A stretch of DNA of 30,973 bases from Mesotoga sp. UBA6090 (GCF_002435945.1 NZ_DIXC01000026.1:1-30973), one strand, 5' to 3'; shown: positions 15,891 to 23,848, counted from the first letter of the stretch. The notes: generated by a model not told the origin, from the sequence alone. Numbers and translations are program-made.

Positions 15891-16956
15891 AACGATTGAG
15901 GGAGAATACTTGCTGCAACAAGAGCTCGTATCTCAGTCTATAGAAGATTTTCTAGTGGCCGGGTTGATTTCTCGTAGGCATTCATCTGATAGATTCTGGT
16001 GAATCTGGACAACGTTTTCCCCTAAGAGAATCCCTATATGAACTGTCATCTCAAAGTGCCGCTGAACGCTGGAAGAACAGTTCCAAGTGCCATTTTGCAA
16101 GTTGCAAGGCTGTGAAGAGTCGAGAAAGAACATATTCGAGAGTTCGCTTCGCTCAAGAGAACACGAGAGCGAAAATGGGGACTGACCAGTTCCTAAGGTC
16201 CTTTTTTTCGCGTAAAAGGCAGAGATTCCAACCAAGACCTCTTTCGGGCGAACAGCCGTTCGCCCCTACAAAAGAATCGCATAATCGTCTGACATTGTCA
16301 TCCCGTAGCATTTCGAATTGGGGACTGACGAGCTCCTGACGTCTGTCCCCGTCTATTCCGTGATCAATCGAGAAAGAACATTGTCGAGCTGCTCTTTCGC
16401 TACTGCCTGACCCTAGACCCGACAACCCCAGACCTGGTTCCCCGTATGTGAGGTCTCTCTTTTCGCGCGGTTCTCTTTCGGGCGAACAGCCGTTCGCCCC
16501 TACAAAAGAACTGCATAATCGTCTGACATTGTCATCTGGTAGCAGTTTATCGTAAGTCCCTCACTGAGTCTTCCCGAAGCTGATGTGCCTCTGCGCAAAT
16601 CAATCCCTTTTTCCGTGCTCTTAATAACCCAGTTTTGATGACCCGTTCTTGCTAACCCGCCCCTTATAAACCGATCTTTGCGTTTTTTTCGGAGGACGTG
16701 GACAGTTGACAGTAATTGATTATCAACTCTCGTCTTCTCGCGAGCGGAGCGAGCGTCTCGTCAATACATTTTCTCGCTTAATCTTATCCAAGGATGGCTC
16801 TTCACAGCGATCAGCGTCTTCTAGCCAGCGTTCAGCGGATTTTGTGGCCCGCGAAGCGGAACTGGCCTGCGTTAGCAGACTGGCGCATCTAATCCCCAGA
16901 ATTCCTTCGCAAATGGTAATATATAGTAAGCAAATCAAACAAAGAGGGTCTTCTCA
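15891..16956. repeat. Repeat island with two REPs and a 14-bp-period array
   Basis: No credible gene is visible. REP palindromes GGGCGAACAGCCGTTCGCCC lie at 16246-16265 and 16480-16499, each followed by CTACAAAAGAA and a TCGTCTGACATTGTCAT block. From 16500 to about 16690 the sequence matches the block after RAYT copy 1. Its 14-bp units are at 16624-16679: ATAACCCAGTTTTG, ATGACCCGTTCTTG, CTAACCCGCCCCTT and ATAAACCGATCTTT. From 16681 to about 16870 it matches 20761-20965. TATAGT at 16922-16927 may be the -10 box of the next gene. Confidence 0.8.
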
Positions 16957-18153
16957 TTGAGAAAGAGGATTATATTACTGCTTAGCTATACGTTCATAAC
17001 TACAACAACTATCTCTATGTACCACGTTGTCTATAATCTGTATTTGAGAGAAATCGGTTTCTCAAATCACCTCATTGGCAACATCACTTCTGCCCAGTTA
17101 TGGGGATCGGCGATCATTGGGCTGCTCACAGCTGTTCTCGCAGACGCTATTGGAAAGAAGAAAATCCTCTTTCTCTCTGCGGTTGTCGTTCCCGTGTCTG
17201 GAATCGCGCTAGCCTTTGTTGTCGACCCGACTTTCATCCTCGTTTTGTCATTCATCAAGGGTGGTTTCACAGTAACTGCCTTTACAGTCGTAATGGCGAC
17301 AATGACAAGCATTACAAGAACGGGAAACAGGGCAAAGGTCTTCGGTCTAAATTTCGGGATCAACATGGCAAGCGGAGTTATTGGTAATTTCATCGGCGGG
17401 GCTTTTGGAGATCTCTTTGGTCTTCAAACTACTCTGATAATCGCTATGGTCGCGCATCTACCGGCAATCATACCGGTAATCAGACTCGAAATTACGGAAT
17501 CGAGATCCAGGTTGAAGGAACTCTTCAACTTTTCGGGGCTTCAGCCCGACCAGAGGAAGGTGCTCACCTACTACTTCATATCCACGGCAACTGTGGGTTT
17601 TGGCGCCGGGCTATTTATTCACTTTGGAAATCTCATATTCAAAGACCTGTTCAACATGTCGGCAACTGCTATCGGAATAGCCTTGTCAATTGCGCAGCTT
17701 GGAACTGCAGCCGGTTCTACACTCTCGCACAAGCTGGGTAAACGCTTTGGGGCTCTTAAATTCAACCTAACTATGCAGCTGCTTGTTATCCCGTTGATGC
17801 TCTCTCTAGTGATTGTGAGAGAGCCGATTCTTTTCACGATACTCTATGCCTTCAGATTCGTCTTCATGAACATAACCAACCCGATCATGACCTCAATAAT
17901 ATTCTCGTATGTTCCCGATTCGAAGCTATCAACAGTATCGGGAATCAATGGCTTTCTGAACAACACTGTGCGGGCCGTAGCTGCGATGATCTTCGGGTTA
18001 ATTGTCGGTACTTCTATCAGCGGTTATACCGAGTTGTTCTTGCTGAGTACAGCGTTTTATGCGGCGAATGCGTTCGTTATCTTTCTGTTCTATAGAGATT
18101 TCAAGAACGAACCGAGAGTTCTGGAACTGTATGATTCGAAGAGAACTGGGTGA
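16957..18153 (+). CDS. Major facilitator superfamily transporter
   Basis: This 398-aa membrane protein has about twelve hydrophobic helices. The first includes IILLLSYTFITTTTISMYHV. The MFS loop motif between helices 2 and 3 is recognisable as AVLADAIGKKKILFLSAVVV, and a related loop appears in the second half as LSHKLGKRFGALKF. Length fits a 12-helix MFS protein. The start is TTG 16957 with GAGGG about ten bases upstream. It is a single gene between repeat blocks. A drug or sugar efflux role is possible, but no substrate can be named. Confidence 0.85.
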   Translation: MRKRIILLLSYTFITTTTISMYHVVYNLYLREIGFSNHLIGNITSAQLWGSAIIGLLTAVLADAIGKKKILFLSAVVVPVSGIALAFVVDPTFILVLSFIKGGFTVTAFTVVMATMTSITRTGNRAKVFGLNFGINMASGVIGNFIGGAFGDLFGLQTTLIIAMVAHLPAIIPVIRLEITESRSRLKELFNFSGLQPDQRKVLTYYFISTATVGFGAGLFIHFGNLIFKDLFNMSATAIGIALSIAQLGTAAGSTLSHKLGKRFGALKFNLTMQLLVIPLMLSLVIVREPILFTILYAFRFVFMNITNPIMTSIIFSYVPDSKLSTVSGINGFLNNTVRAVAAMIFGLIVGTSISGYTELFLLSTAFYAANAFVIFLFYRDFKNEPRVLELYDSKRTG

Positions 18154-18256
18154 AGTAACGTTGTGGGTTGTGGGTTGTGTGTTGTAGGTTAAGACTAGAG
18201 CCAGTCAGGAGAGTTATTCGAAGATCTGTTACCATCTACATCTCCTCATTCTTTTT

Positions 18257-18540
18257 GATCCTCCCTCAAGGGAGCTCATCATTGCCCATAAGTCAGGGAG
18301 TTAATGGAAATCATGTGGGGCTCCTTCTCTCTCGACAATATGCGCTGTGTTTAACTCCTGATAACCCTGATCTTTCGATCCTCCCTTGAGGAAGCTCGTC
18401 ATTACCCATAAGTGTAGGAGTCATTGAAATATCGTTGATGCTTCTTGTCTCTTAACAGGATATGCTGTATTTTGCTCCTGATAATCCTGATCTTAAATCC
18501 TCCCTTGAGGGAGGAGGGCCACGAAGTGGCGGAGGGTGTT
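18257..18540 (+). repeat. Tandem array of ~120-bp CCTCCCTTGAGG-family units
   Basis: Two full units (18257-18376, 120 bp; 18377-18495, 119 bp) and a partial third (18496-18540) follow one another. Each full unit has a GATCCTCCCT start, a TCATTNCCCATAAGT segment, a TATGCTGT-like segment and a CTCCTGATAANCCTGATCTT end. Only the third has the complete hairpin block with GGCCACGAAGTGGC. Before it (18154-18256) are GTTGTGGGTTGTGGGTTGTG strings. Confidence 0.8.
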
Positions 18541-18576
18541 CGTTCTAAATAGCATAGAAAGAGCTTTTGATTGTAG

Positions 18577-18596
18577 GGGCTAACGGCCGTTAGCCC
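18577..18596 (+). repeat. REP palindrome, variant with compensatory change
   Basis: GGGCTAACGGCCGTTAGCCC is a perfect 20-base palindrome inside TGTAG...CTGCAG flanks. Compared with the RAYT right-end palindrome (GGGCGAACGGCCGTTCGCCC), the G-C pair at position 5/16 has become T-A on both arms together, so the stem is kept. Confidence 0.85.
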
Positions 18597-18599
18597 TGC

Positions 18600-19063
18600 A
18601 GCAAATACTGGAATCTCGACAAAGTCGGAGCACGCCTGGCCACCGAAGGCAACCGGTAAGCACGGAGTTTTATTTGTAGAACCAAATGAAATTCATTTCA
18701 CGACTTTTTCTACAATTAGGAAACTCACTTCAGTCTTTTCCCCTCAATACCGAAGGCTGGCAATCTGAAAGAATCCGACATATTCAAGACAATTAATTCA
18801 TATCACGAGTCGGTTCCTCTCTTTCATACTACAGATCAAACTCACAATTGTTAATTGTGAAGAGAAGTCTTATCTCTCCTAGCTGTGCTGAACTAGAAGA
18901 CTATTCAGGAAATATTGTTAAAAAACTGCTAAAGGATCTACCAGACGTTGGTTTCAGCGAATCGCCGTCAAAAAGATAGTCAATTCTTTCGTGATTTTGG
19001 CACGCCCTTGCAATTGATACATGTCGCGAAAATCACACACCACTAAATTATAGGAGGGGTATA
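18600..19063 (+). promoter_or_regulatory. Long structured upstream region of the pilin-like gene
   Basis: There is no gene here. Several stems are visible: CTCGAC-AAA-GTCGGAG (about 18614-18630); an ACCG...CGGT stem in the GGCCACCGAAGGCAACCGG segment; TTGTAGAA (18674-18681) with TTCTACAA (18708-18715) enclosing an AATGAA/TTCATT stem; and a perfect TCACAATT-GTT-AATTGTGA (18842-18860). AGGAGGGG before 19064 is the ribosome site. I could not assign a known riboswitch class. A cis-regulatory leader is possible. Confidence 0.35.
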
Positions 19064-19507
19064 ATGAAAAACAGAAAAAGAGGATTTTCTCTGGTTGAAT
19101 TACTTATCGTTCTAGCAGTTATCGCCGCATTAATCGCCACAATCACACCGGTTGCGCTGAATGCTATTCAGAAAGCAAAAGCTACTAAAGTGGGACAAAA
19201 CATTAAGACGCTGGCAAGCGCATTTGAAAACTATGTATACGTAAGCGGAGAGGTTCCAGCCAATTTGACAGACATTGGAAGAGATATTGATGGAGGAGCA
19301 TACGCGGTTTACTACGATAAAGATGACACATCTGGAACATATACAGTAGTTGTCAAGACGTCTGAAGAAGCAAACCAAGAAATATTGGAAGGTGTTCTGA
19401 TAGATGTTGAACCCAGTGATTTTACTACTGATGGCTACACAGCTCTTACAGACAATTTCACAGGAACTGTGCAATATCATTATGTATTTAACTTCACTAA
19501 CTACTGA
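19064..19507 (+). CDS. Type IV pilin-like protein (prepilin)
   Basis: This 147-aa protein has a class III prepilin signal: MKNRKRG, then the cleavage point G/F, then FSLVELLIVLAVIAALIATI with Glu at position 5 of the mature protein, which is needed for assembly. The processed form would start at Phe8. The hydrophobic helix continues into an amphipathic helix (NAIQKAKATKVGQNIKTLAS), followed by a polar, tyrosine-rich C-terminal domain without cysteines. The start ATG 19064 has AGGAGGGG in front and a good terminator behind, so it is a single-gene transcript. No prepilin peptidase or assembly ATPase is nearby. It could be a major pilin or a pseudopilin of a type II secretion or DNA-uptake apparatus. 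Confidence 0.85.
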   Translation: MKNRKRGFSLVELLIVLAVIAALIATITPVALNAIQKAKATKVGQNIKTLASAFENYVYVSGEVPANLTDIGRDIDGGAYAVYYDKDDTSGTYTVVVKTSEEANQEILEGVLIDVEPSDFTTDGYTALTDNFTGTVQYHYVFNFTNY

Positions 19508-19534
19508 TAACTATTACTAAAATTCAAATAATTT

Positions 19535-19559
19535 GCCCTCTTCGGAGGGCTTTCTTTTT
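19535..19559 (+). terminator. Rho-independent terminator of the pilin-like gene
   Basis: A perfect stem GCCCTC-TTCG-GAGGGC (19535-19550) with a stable TTCG tetraloop is followed by TTTCTTTTT. It lies 28 bases after the pilin stop codon. Confidence 0.9.
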
Positions 19560-19857
19560 GTTCAGTTCACCCAAATTGTTTGCTGCAGAATATAAGTACC
19601 GAATCCAAGAGGAACTACTCAATACATGTAACACGAGGACAGAGATGTTCTACTTGAACTCAAGAGGTTCAAAAAAGACAAATTCAACGATTAGAAGCAA
19701 ATGTATAAGTCTTCGCAGGAATCAAGCATCAGAATACTGCTCTTTTCGGAATCCAAAAAGCGCATGCGTGGCTCGTAATAGCAAAGTGAATTGGTAGTCG
19801 GCTAACCGTTCTCCTTCTGCAGAGCGAGTCCGAAGCATGAGCTAGAACGGATTTACT
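19560..19857. other. Gene-free spacer before RAYT copy 2
   Basis: A 79-codon open frame crosses this stretch but begins inside the terminator, lacks a ribosome site and resembles nothing known. No repeats of the larger families were seen until the REP end at 19858. Confidence 0.5.
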
Positions 19858-20541
19858 TGTAGGGGCGTGCGGCGGCACGCCCGCTATTAAGGATCAATCT
19901 TCCCAAGGATAGACATCGTCCTCTTCAATAGTTGAACGAACCTGACTTGTCTTTCTGTCGGGATTCTCTCTGTCTATCTGCCATCTCAAGGGGTTATTCT
20001 CAATGTACTCACGAATTCGATCCAGTTCTTTCTCATTGCGGATGACATGTTCATAGTAGTTTCGTTGCCAAATAGATTTCCCGGGTGTGCCGCGCAATTC
20101 GTTCGCTCGAACCGTTGCAGCTGCTTTGAAGCCCGACACGAAAGAACCAATCGTCTTTGGTTTTATAGTTCTTCTTTCTGCTTCCAAACAGTTGCTGACA
20201 ATCTCCCTTTCGCCTCCATGTATCGCTACAATCCCGTGCAGGTGATTTGGCATTATCACGAACGCATCTAGTTCGATTTCCTTTCTGACTTCTGCAGATC
20301 TTAGCCACTCTTCAACAACGATTTTGCCAATGCTACTCAAGATTACTCTGCCATCAACCATGGCTCCCAACAAACACTGCCTACGATACGTACATATTGT
20401 CAAGAAATATGCTCCGGTTCGAGAATAATCGTACTCCTTCAGTCTAATTGACCGCCTTTTGACAAGTCTTTCATTGTATTCCAAAACGCAACCCTCCGAA
20501 ATCTTTTTGCTCTCACGGGCGAACGGCCGTTCGCCCCTACA
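19858..20541 (-). mobile_element. RAYT element 2 bounded by REP palindromes
   Basis: The element has the same architecture as copy 1: TGTAGGGGCG at 19858-19867, CGCCCCTACA at 20532-20541, and palindromes at 19863-19882 and 20517-20536. Flanking sequence on both sides differs from copy 1 immediately outside the ends, which confirms them as the true boundaries. Confidence 0.78.
19894..20484 (-). CDS. REP-associated tyrosine transposase (RAYT), copy 2
   Basis: This 196-aa protein is an intact paralogue of the gene at 519-1109, with about 19 differences. The HUH motif is MPNHLHGIV (His81, His83), and the RNYYEHVIRNE and REYIENNPLRW segments that should carry the catalytic tyrosine are unchanged. 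Changes cluster at 84-131 and 150-162, outside the motifs, so both copies appear to have stayed under selection. Two full copies 19 kb apart indicate movement or gene conversion in the recent past. Confidence 0.86.
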   Translation of the reverse strand: MEYNERLVKRRSIRLKEYDYSRTGAYFLTICTYRRQCLLGAMVDGRVILSSIGKIVVEEWLRSAEVRKEIELDAFVIMPNHLHGIVAIHGGEREIVSNCLEAERRTIKPKTIGSFVSGFKAAATVRANELRGTPGKSIWQRNYYEHVIRNEKELDRIREYIENNPLRWQIDRENPDRKTSQVRSTIEEDDVYPWED

Positions 20542-20930
20542 AGAAGTGCATGATTCTGAATCGGATCACAGATCAAGAGGATCGTCTACAGGCTCTTCAC
20601 GTTCTTCCTGGCGCGTAAGCGCCAGCATCACTTCCTCGCAAAGCGGGCCTCACTTCCACCGTCGATCTTCGGCGCAAATAAATCCCTTTTTTCCAGCTCT
20701 TCATAACCCGGTTTTGATAACCCGTTCTTGCTAACCCGCCCCTTATAAACCGATCTTTGCGTTTTTTTCGGAGGACGTGGACGGTTGACAGTCAGTGATT
20801 ATAACTCTCGTCTTCTCGCGAGCGGAGCGAGCGTCTCGACAATGGTCTTTCTCGCTTGATCTTGTCCAAAGAAGGGTTCACGATCTTGGACGAAGGACCA
20901 AGGACGGCTCTTCACAGCGATCAGCGTCTT
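20542..20930. repeat. Composite repeat with a third 14-bp-period array
   Basis: No gene occurs here. The array at 20703-20758 has units ATAACCCGGTTTTG, ATAACCCGTTCTTG, CTAACCCGCCCCTT and ATAAACCGATCTTT. It is followed, as at 16680, by GCGTTTTTTTCGGAGGACGT, CTTCTCGCGAGCGGAGCGAG and GGCTCTTCACAGCGATCAGC. The block continues into the last codons of the mutase-like gene, which runs in on the minus strand. GGCGCGTAAGCGCC at 20610-20623 is a small stem-loop. Confidence 0.8.
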
Positions 20931-22550
20931 CTAGCAAGCGTCCAGCGGCTCTATGTCCGCAAGCCTCTCCCTTTCATCTATCCGTTTCCCTTCCTCGTCG
21001 ACTGCGCAGGACTGTCCATCGATAATGGCCGTTCGAACTGCCCCTTTGGCGACAGACATCTTGCTCAAACCCGGAGCATCGAGGATGCCCAGTTTGATAG
21101 CCGCGTAAATAGTCTCGGGCGAAGTGAGTTCGCCTGTTTTGATCTTTTTCATTGCCTCAATGATCGTTGCAGATTCACTCTTGAGGTATTCCTTGTGATC
21201 TTGAATCATTTTATCCTGCTGGAAGTCGGGAAGCCCTTTTATTGCCTCGTTTATCGCCTGTTTGGCCATCTTCACGCTTTCTATTATCTCCACATCTGAG
21301 GCTCTTCTTGTCGCCTCGCAGTATGCGACCACATGAACGATCTCCGGGTCAATGTTCATGGCAGTGTGCACAGATGAAACAAGCTGGCTCCTAGCCATAT
21401 CAGGGTCGGCAGGAAGAGACATTAATCCTGGCCTTACCATCGTAACCGGTGTGAAGTTCTCATCCTTCAAAGACTCGATGAGCTCTTTTTTTGCAAGCGC
21501 CTTTGCCAGATCCATTCTTGGAGAGATTCCCGGCGGCGTATTGAACATATACTGGGCAACGTACACTTTTACGCCGAGTCGCTTGGCGGAGAGGGCTGCT
21601 AGATAGGCTGTGGTCACTTCGACTGCAGCGTGACAGTATCTGAGCGCCCACTGATGGGCCTCGTTTATCTCGACTGGAATTCCCTTTCCTCCGTTCCAGG
21701 CGATCGCTCCCTGATTGTCTCTTATCGCTTGGAGCAATTCACGATCCGATCTCCCATCGAGCTGCGAGTACCATGTTAGAGGAATCGCCGCCCAAGCGTT
21801 GTTCAAGGCCTCTTTGAAGAGAAGGGAGAATCTCAAAAGATCTCTCGTTCCCGAATAACACCGCATTAATGGGTAGTTACCTGTCCTGCTGGCAGCATAC
21901 ATCCTTTCGAAATCCTCTCGTTTTCTGAAAGGCGCGCCTCCCGCCCCATCCTCCGAAGCGATCATGTTCTCCTGCTGAAAGAACCATTGCTGGCAGTTTT
22001 GGTCCGGAGCCAGTGAGATGATATCCAGCAAACCAGATTCGGCGAGCTTTTTGACGGCTTCCTCTGTTGCATCGACTGTCTCGAGCCCTATATGATGCCT
22101 TATCAACGGATATGGCTTTTTGGAGGCGATTCTTTCGAGAAGTGTCTGAGGATAGTCGACCTCACCCTTTTCGTCCGTCTTGCCCCTGAGAAACATCACA
22201 ACTTCCTCCGGCATCTCGCTGCCGTCAAAGACCTTCTCGAAGAGACCGCTCTTTTCAGCCACCTCGGCCGTCTCCACCGTCCCACCGAAGATCAGCCTCT
22301 TCTCTATTCCTCTGTTTTCCATAGAGACTTTCAGTTCGCGGAGGAGCTGCTCGCAGGACTCTTTTCCCAGCCTATAGCTTACGGCCACTATGTCCGGCGA
22401 GGCCTCTTCTATGCTGTCTAGCAGTTTGTCGATTCCTATGACGCTTCCTATGTAGATCGTTTCATAGCCTTCATTACGCGCCATACTAAGGAAGTTAAGA
22501 ATTCCCGCAGTGTGAATGTCGCTTCCGATTGCTCCCGCTAAGATCTTCAT
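20931..22550 (-). CDS. Fused B12-dependent mutase-like protein (MutS-like plus MutE-like domains)
   Basis: In this 539-aa protein, residues 1 to about 125 form a cobalamin-binding domain. It has D11-x-H13-x-x-G16 (SDIHTAGI) with His13 as the expected cobalt ligand, VAVSYRL in place of the usual SxL, and FGG at 88-90. The remainder resembles the TIM barrel of glutamate mutase E. The best segment is GELTSPETIYAAIKLGILDA followed by PGLSK, close to the MutE C-terminus, and VKVYVAQYMFNTPPG fits a barrel strand. Glutamate mutase normally has these as separate subunits. It starts at ATG 22550, one base after the stop of the upstream gene. The substrate is unknown and need not be glutamate. The last eight codons come from repeat DNA. 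Confidence 0.72.
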   Translation of the reverse strand: MKILAGAIGSDIHTAGILNFLSMARNEGYETIYIGSVIGIDKLLDSIEEASPDIVAVSYRLGKESCEQLLRELKVSMENRGIEKRLIFGGTVETAEVAEKSGLFEKVFDGSEMPEEVVMFLRGKTDEKGEVDYPQTLLERIASKKPYPLIRHHIGLETVDATEEAVKKLAESGLLDIISLAPDQNCQQWFFQQENMIASEDGAGGAPFRKREDFERMYAASRTGNYPLMRCYSGTRDLLRFSLLFKEALNNAWAAIPLTWYSQLDGRSDRELLQAIRDNQGAIAWNGGKGIPVEINEAHQWALRYCHAAVEVTTAYLAALSAKRLGVKVYVAQYMFNTPPGISPRMDLAKALAKKELIESLKDENFTPVTMVRPGLMSLPADPDMARSQLVSSVHTAMNIDPEIVHVVAYCEATRRASDVEIIESVKMAKQAINEAIKGLPDFQQDKMIQDHKEYLKSESATIIEAMKKIKTGELTSPETIYAAIKLGILDAPGLSKMSVAKGAVRTAIIDGQSCAVDEEGKRIDERERLADIEPLDAC

Positions 22551-22551
22551 C

Positions 22552-23631
22552 TTAGCTCCCTTCCTCTACGTACTTGAGCAGCTCTTCTACAGATAGTTTG
22601 TCTATACCAAGGTTCTCCAGTGTTCGACCTTCTTTCCAGAAGTCCCTTCCAATTACCGCTCCGGCTATATTTATTATTGAATCGATGATTCTTGTCTCCA
22701 CTCCAAGTTTCCTTCCAAAGCAGCTCATTGGAACCAAACTCATAGGCACGTCTTCCATTATGTACCTGTTTTCAATGCTTATAGGCGCCATGATTCCCCT
22801 GTAGCCTTCGTTGCTGTGGATGGCCGTATAAAGATCTTCGCCCTTTACGTCATACGCGTAATCAAGCCACTCCTTCGCACCCATGGCTACTACTCCCAGC
22901 TTTTCCGTTACTTCGCAGCGCTCTTCGTCTAGAGCCTCCAGAACTCTCGCAACAGAAGGACTTATACCTTCGAGGTAGAATTGAAAGTCTCCATGCTTCG
23001 TCTCGATCCAGCCAGCGTTCATGAGAATCGCACCGGGATGGAAAACTGCGCCAATATTGTTGAAGCTAGTGTAGAGAACATTTTTTGCCAGCGTGAACTC
23101 GGGCATGATCTCGCTGATTATCGGGAAGACAGCGTCGTTATCCTTTGAGGGAAGTACAGAAAGAGGAACGGCATTTTTGATTCTAAATATCCTCACCATT
23201 CCAGGTCCCGAAATCCTTGAGGCGAAGACAAAGGTTTGAGCCTCGGCAATTACCGCTTTCTCTCTAACGCCCTTCTCCCTGAATATCTTGTCAAACTCCA
23301 GCGCCCCTCCGGTACGACCGGGATTCAATACAATTATCTGACCCTCGTCAATACATTCGGCCAGTTTCTCGGCAATCTGAGCGTGGGCGAAGGCCGGCAC
23401 AACGACCATGATAGCTTCGGCACCCTCTATCGCCTTCTTCATATCCGTACCAACGTATCTTAGCTTTGCCTTTCCAGCCGACTCACCTTCGACTCTTATC
23501 TTCCTTCCTGAGAGTAACGGTGAGATTCGTTTCTGACTTCTGTTGTATAGCGAGACATCGTGTCCTCGCATGGCAAGAACTGCCGAAAGAGCCTGTCCAC
23601 CGTTGCCTGCACCAACTACTGCTATCTTCAT
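22552..23631 (-). CDS. NAD/NADP octopine/nopaline dehydrogenase family protein
   Basis: This 359-aa protein has an N-terminal Rossmann fold (MKIAVVGAGNGGQALSAVLA, with GxGxxG) and the opine-dehydrogenase C-terminal domain. The latter includes NNIGAVFHPGAILMNAGWIE, with the conserved histidine of the family, and NEGYRGIMAPISIENRYIME. Known members reduce an imine formed from an amino acid and a keto acid, or run the reverse oxidation; the substrate here cannot be named. The start ATG 23631 has GGAGGTGG upstream. Its TAA is followed by a single base and then the mutase ATG, so the two proteins are made together and probably act in one pathway. Confidence 0.82.
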   Translation of the reverse strand: MKIAVVGAGNGGQALSAVLAMRGHDVSLYNRSQKRISPLLSGRKIRVEGESAGKAKLRYVGTDMKKAIEGAEAIMVVVPAFAHAQIAEKLAECIDEGQIIVLNPGRTGGALEFDKIFREKGVREKAVIAEAQTFVFASRISGPGMVRIFRIKNAVPLSVLPSKDNDAVFPIISEIMPEFTLAKNVLYTSFNNIGAVFHPGAILMNAGWIETKHGDFQFYLEGISPSVARVLEALDEERCEVTEKLGVVAMGAKEWLDYAYDVKGEDLYTAIHSNEGYRGIMAPISIENRYIMEDVPMSLVPMSCFGRKLGVETRIIDSIINIAGAVIGRDFWKEGRTLENLGIDKLSVEELLKYVEEGS

Positions 23632-23705
23632 AGAACCACCTCCTCAATCCCCTGTTCAGAAAAGAATAAGAGACAAATGATAACTCTCGAAGAACACACA
23701 CTTAA

Positions 23706-23738
23706 ATGGCAAATAGCCATCTTTGCACTCTAATTATA
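23706..23738 (-). promoter_or_regulatory. Probable promoter of the dehydrogenase–mutase operon
   Basis: On the minus strand TATAAT lies at 23738-23733, about 100 bases before the ATG at 23631. Just downstream of it ATGGC-AAATA-GCCAT (23706-23720) is a short inverted repeat that could be an operator. No convincing -35 hexamer was found. Confidence 0.4.
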
Positions 23739-23820
23739 CAGAAATCTTCCTTGTGAACTAAGTGAATGAACCCTTCTGAGCTATAGGAGGGCGATGCGTG
23801 GACTTGGCTTCAGAAATGAA

Positions 23821-23848
23821 TTGTGGAGATTTTGACTCATGTTATAAT
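23821..23848 (+). promoter_or_regulatory. Probable promoter of the asparagine-synthetase-like gene
   Basis: TTGTGG (23821-23826), a 16-base spacer and TATAAT (23843-23848) precede the gene by about 80 bases. The gene's ribosome site is GGAGGGA just before 23931. Confidence 0.4.

Noticed and set aside
18257..18540. Possible CRISPR-like array
   Set aside because: Units are about 120 bp, diverged along their length, without short identical repeats and unique spacers, and no cas genes are near.
18600..18665. c-di-GMP class I or glycine riboswitch before the pilin-like gene
   Set aside because: Fragments such as CACCGAAGG and ACAAAG recall these classes, but the rest of either consensus is missing and the stems do not follow the known order.
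18998..19013. Sigma-54-like promoter TGGCAC...TTGCA before the pilin-like gene
   Set aside because: The gap between TGGCAC and TTGC is four bases instead of five. Sigma-54 promoters tolerate spacing changes poorly, and no activator or rpoN gene is in the window.
19558..19797. 79-codon open frame after the pilin-like gene
   Set aside because: It begins inside the terminator's T-run, has no ribosome site, and its composition is unlike a protein.
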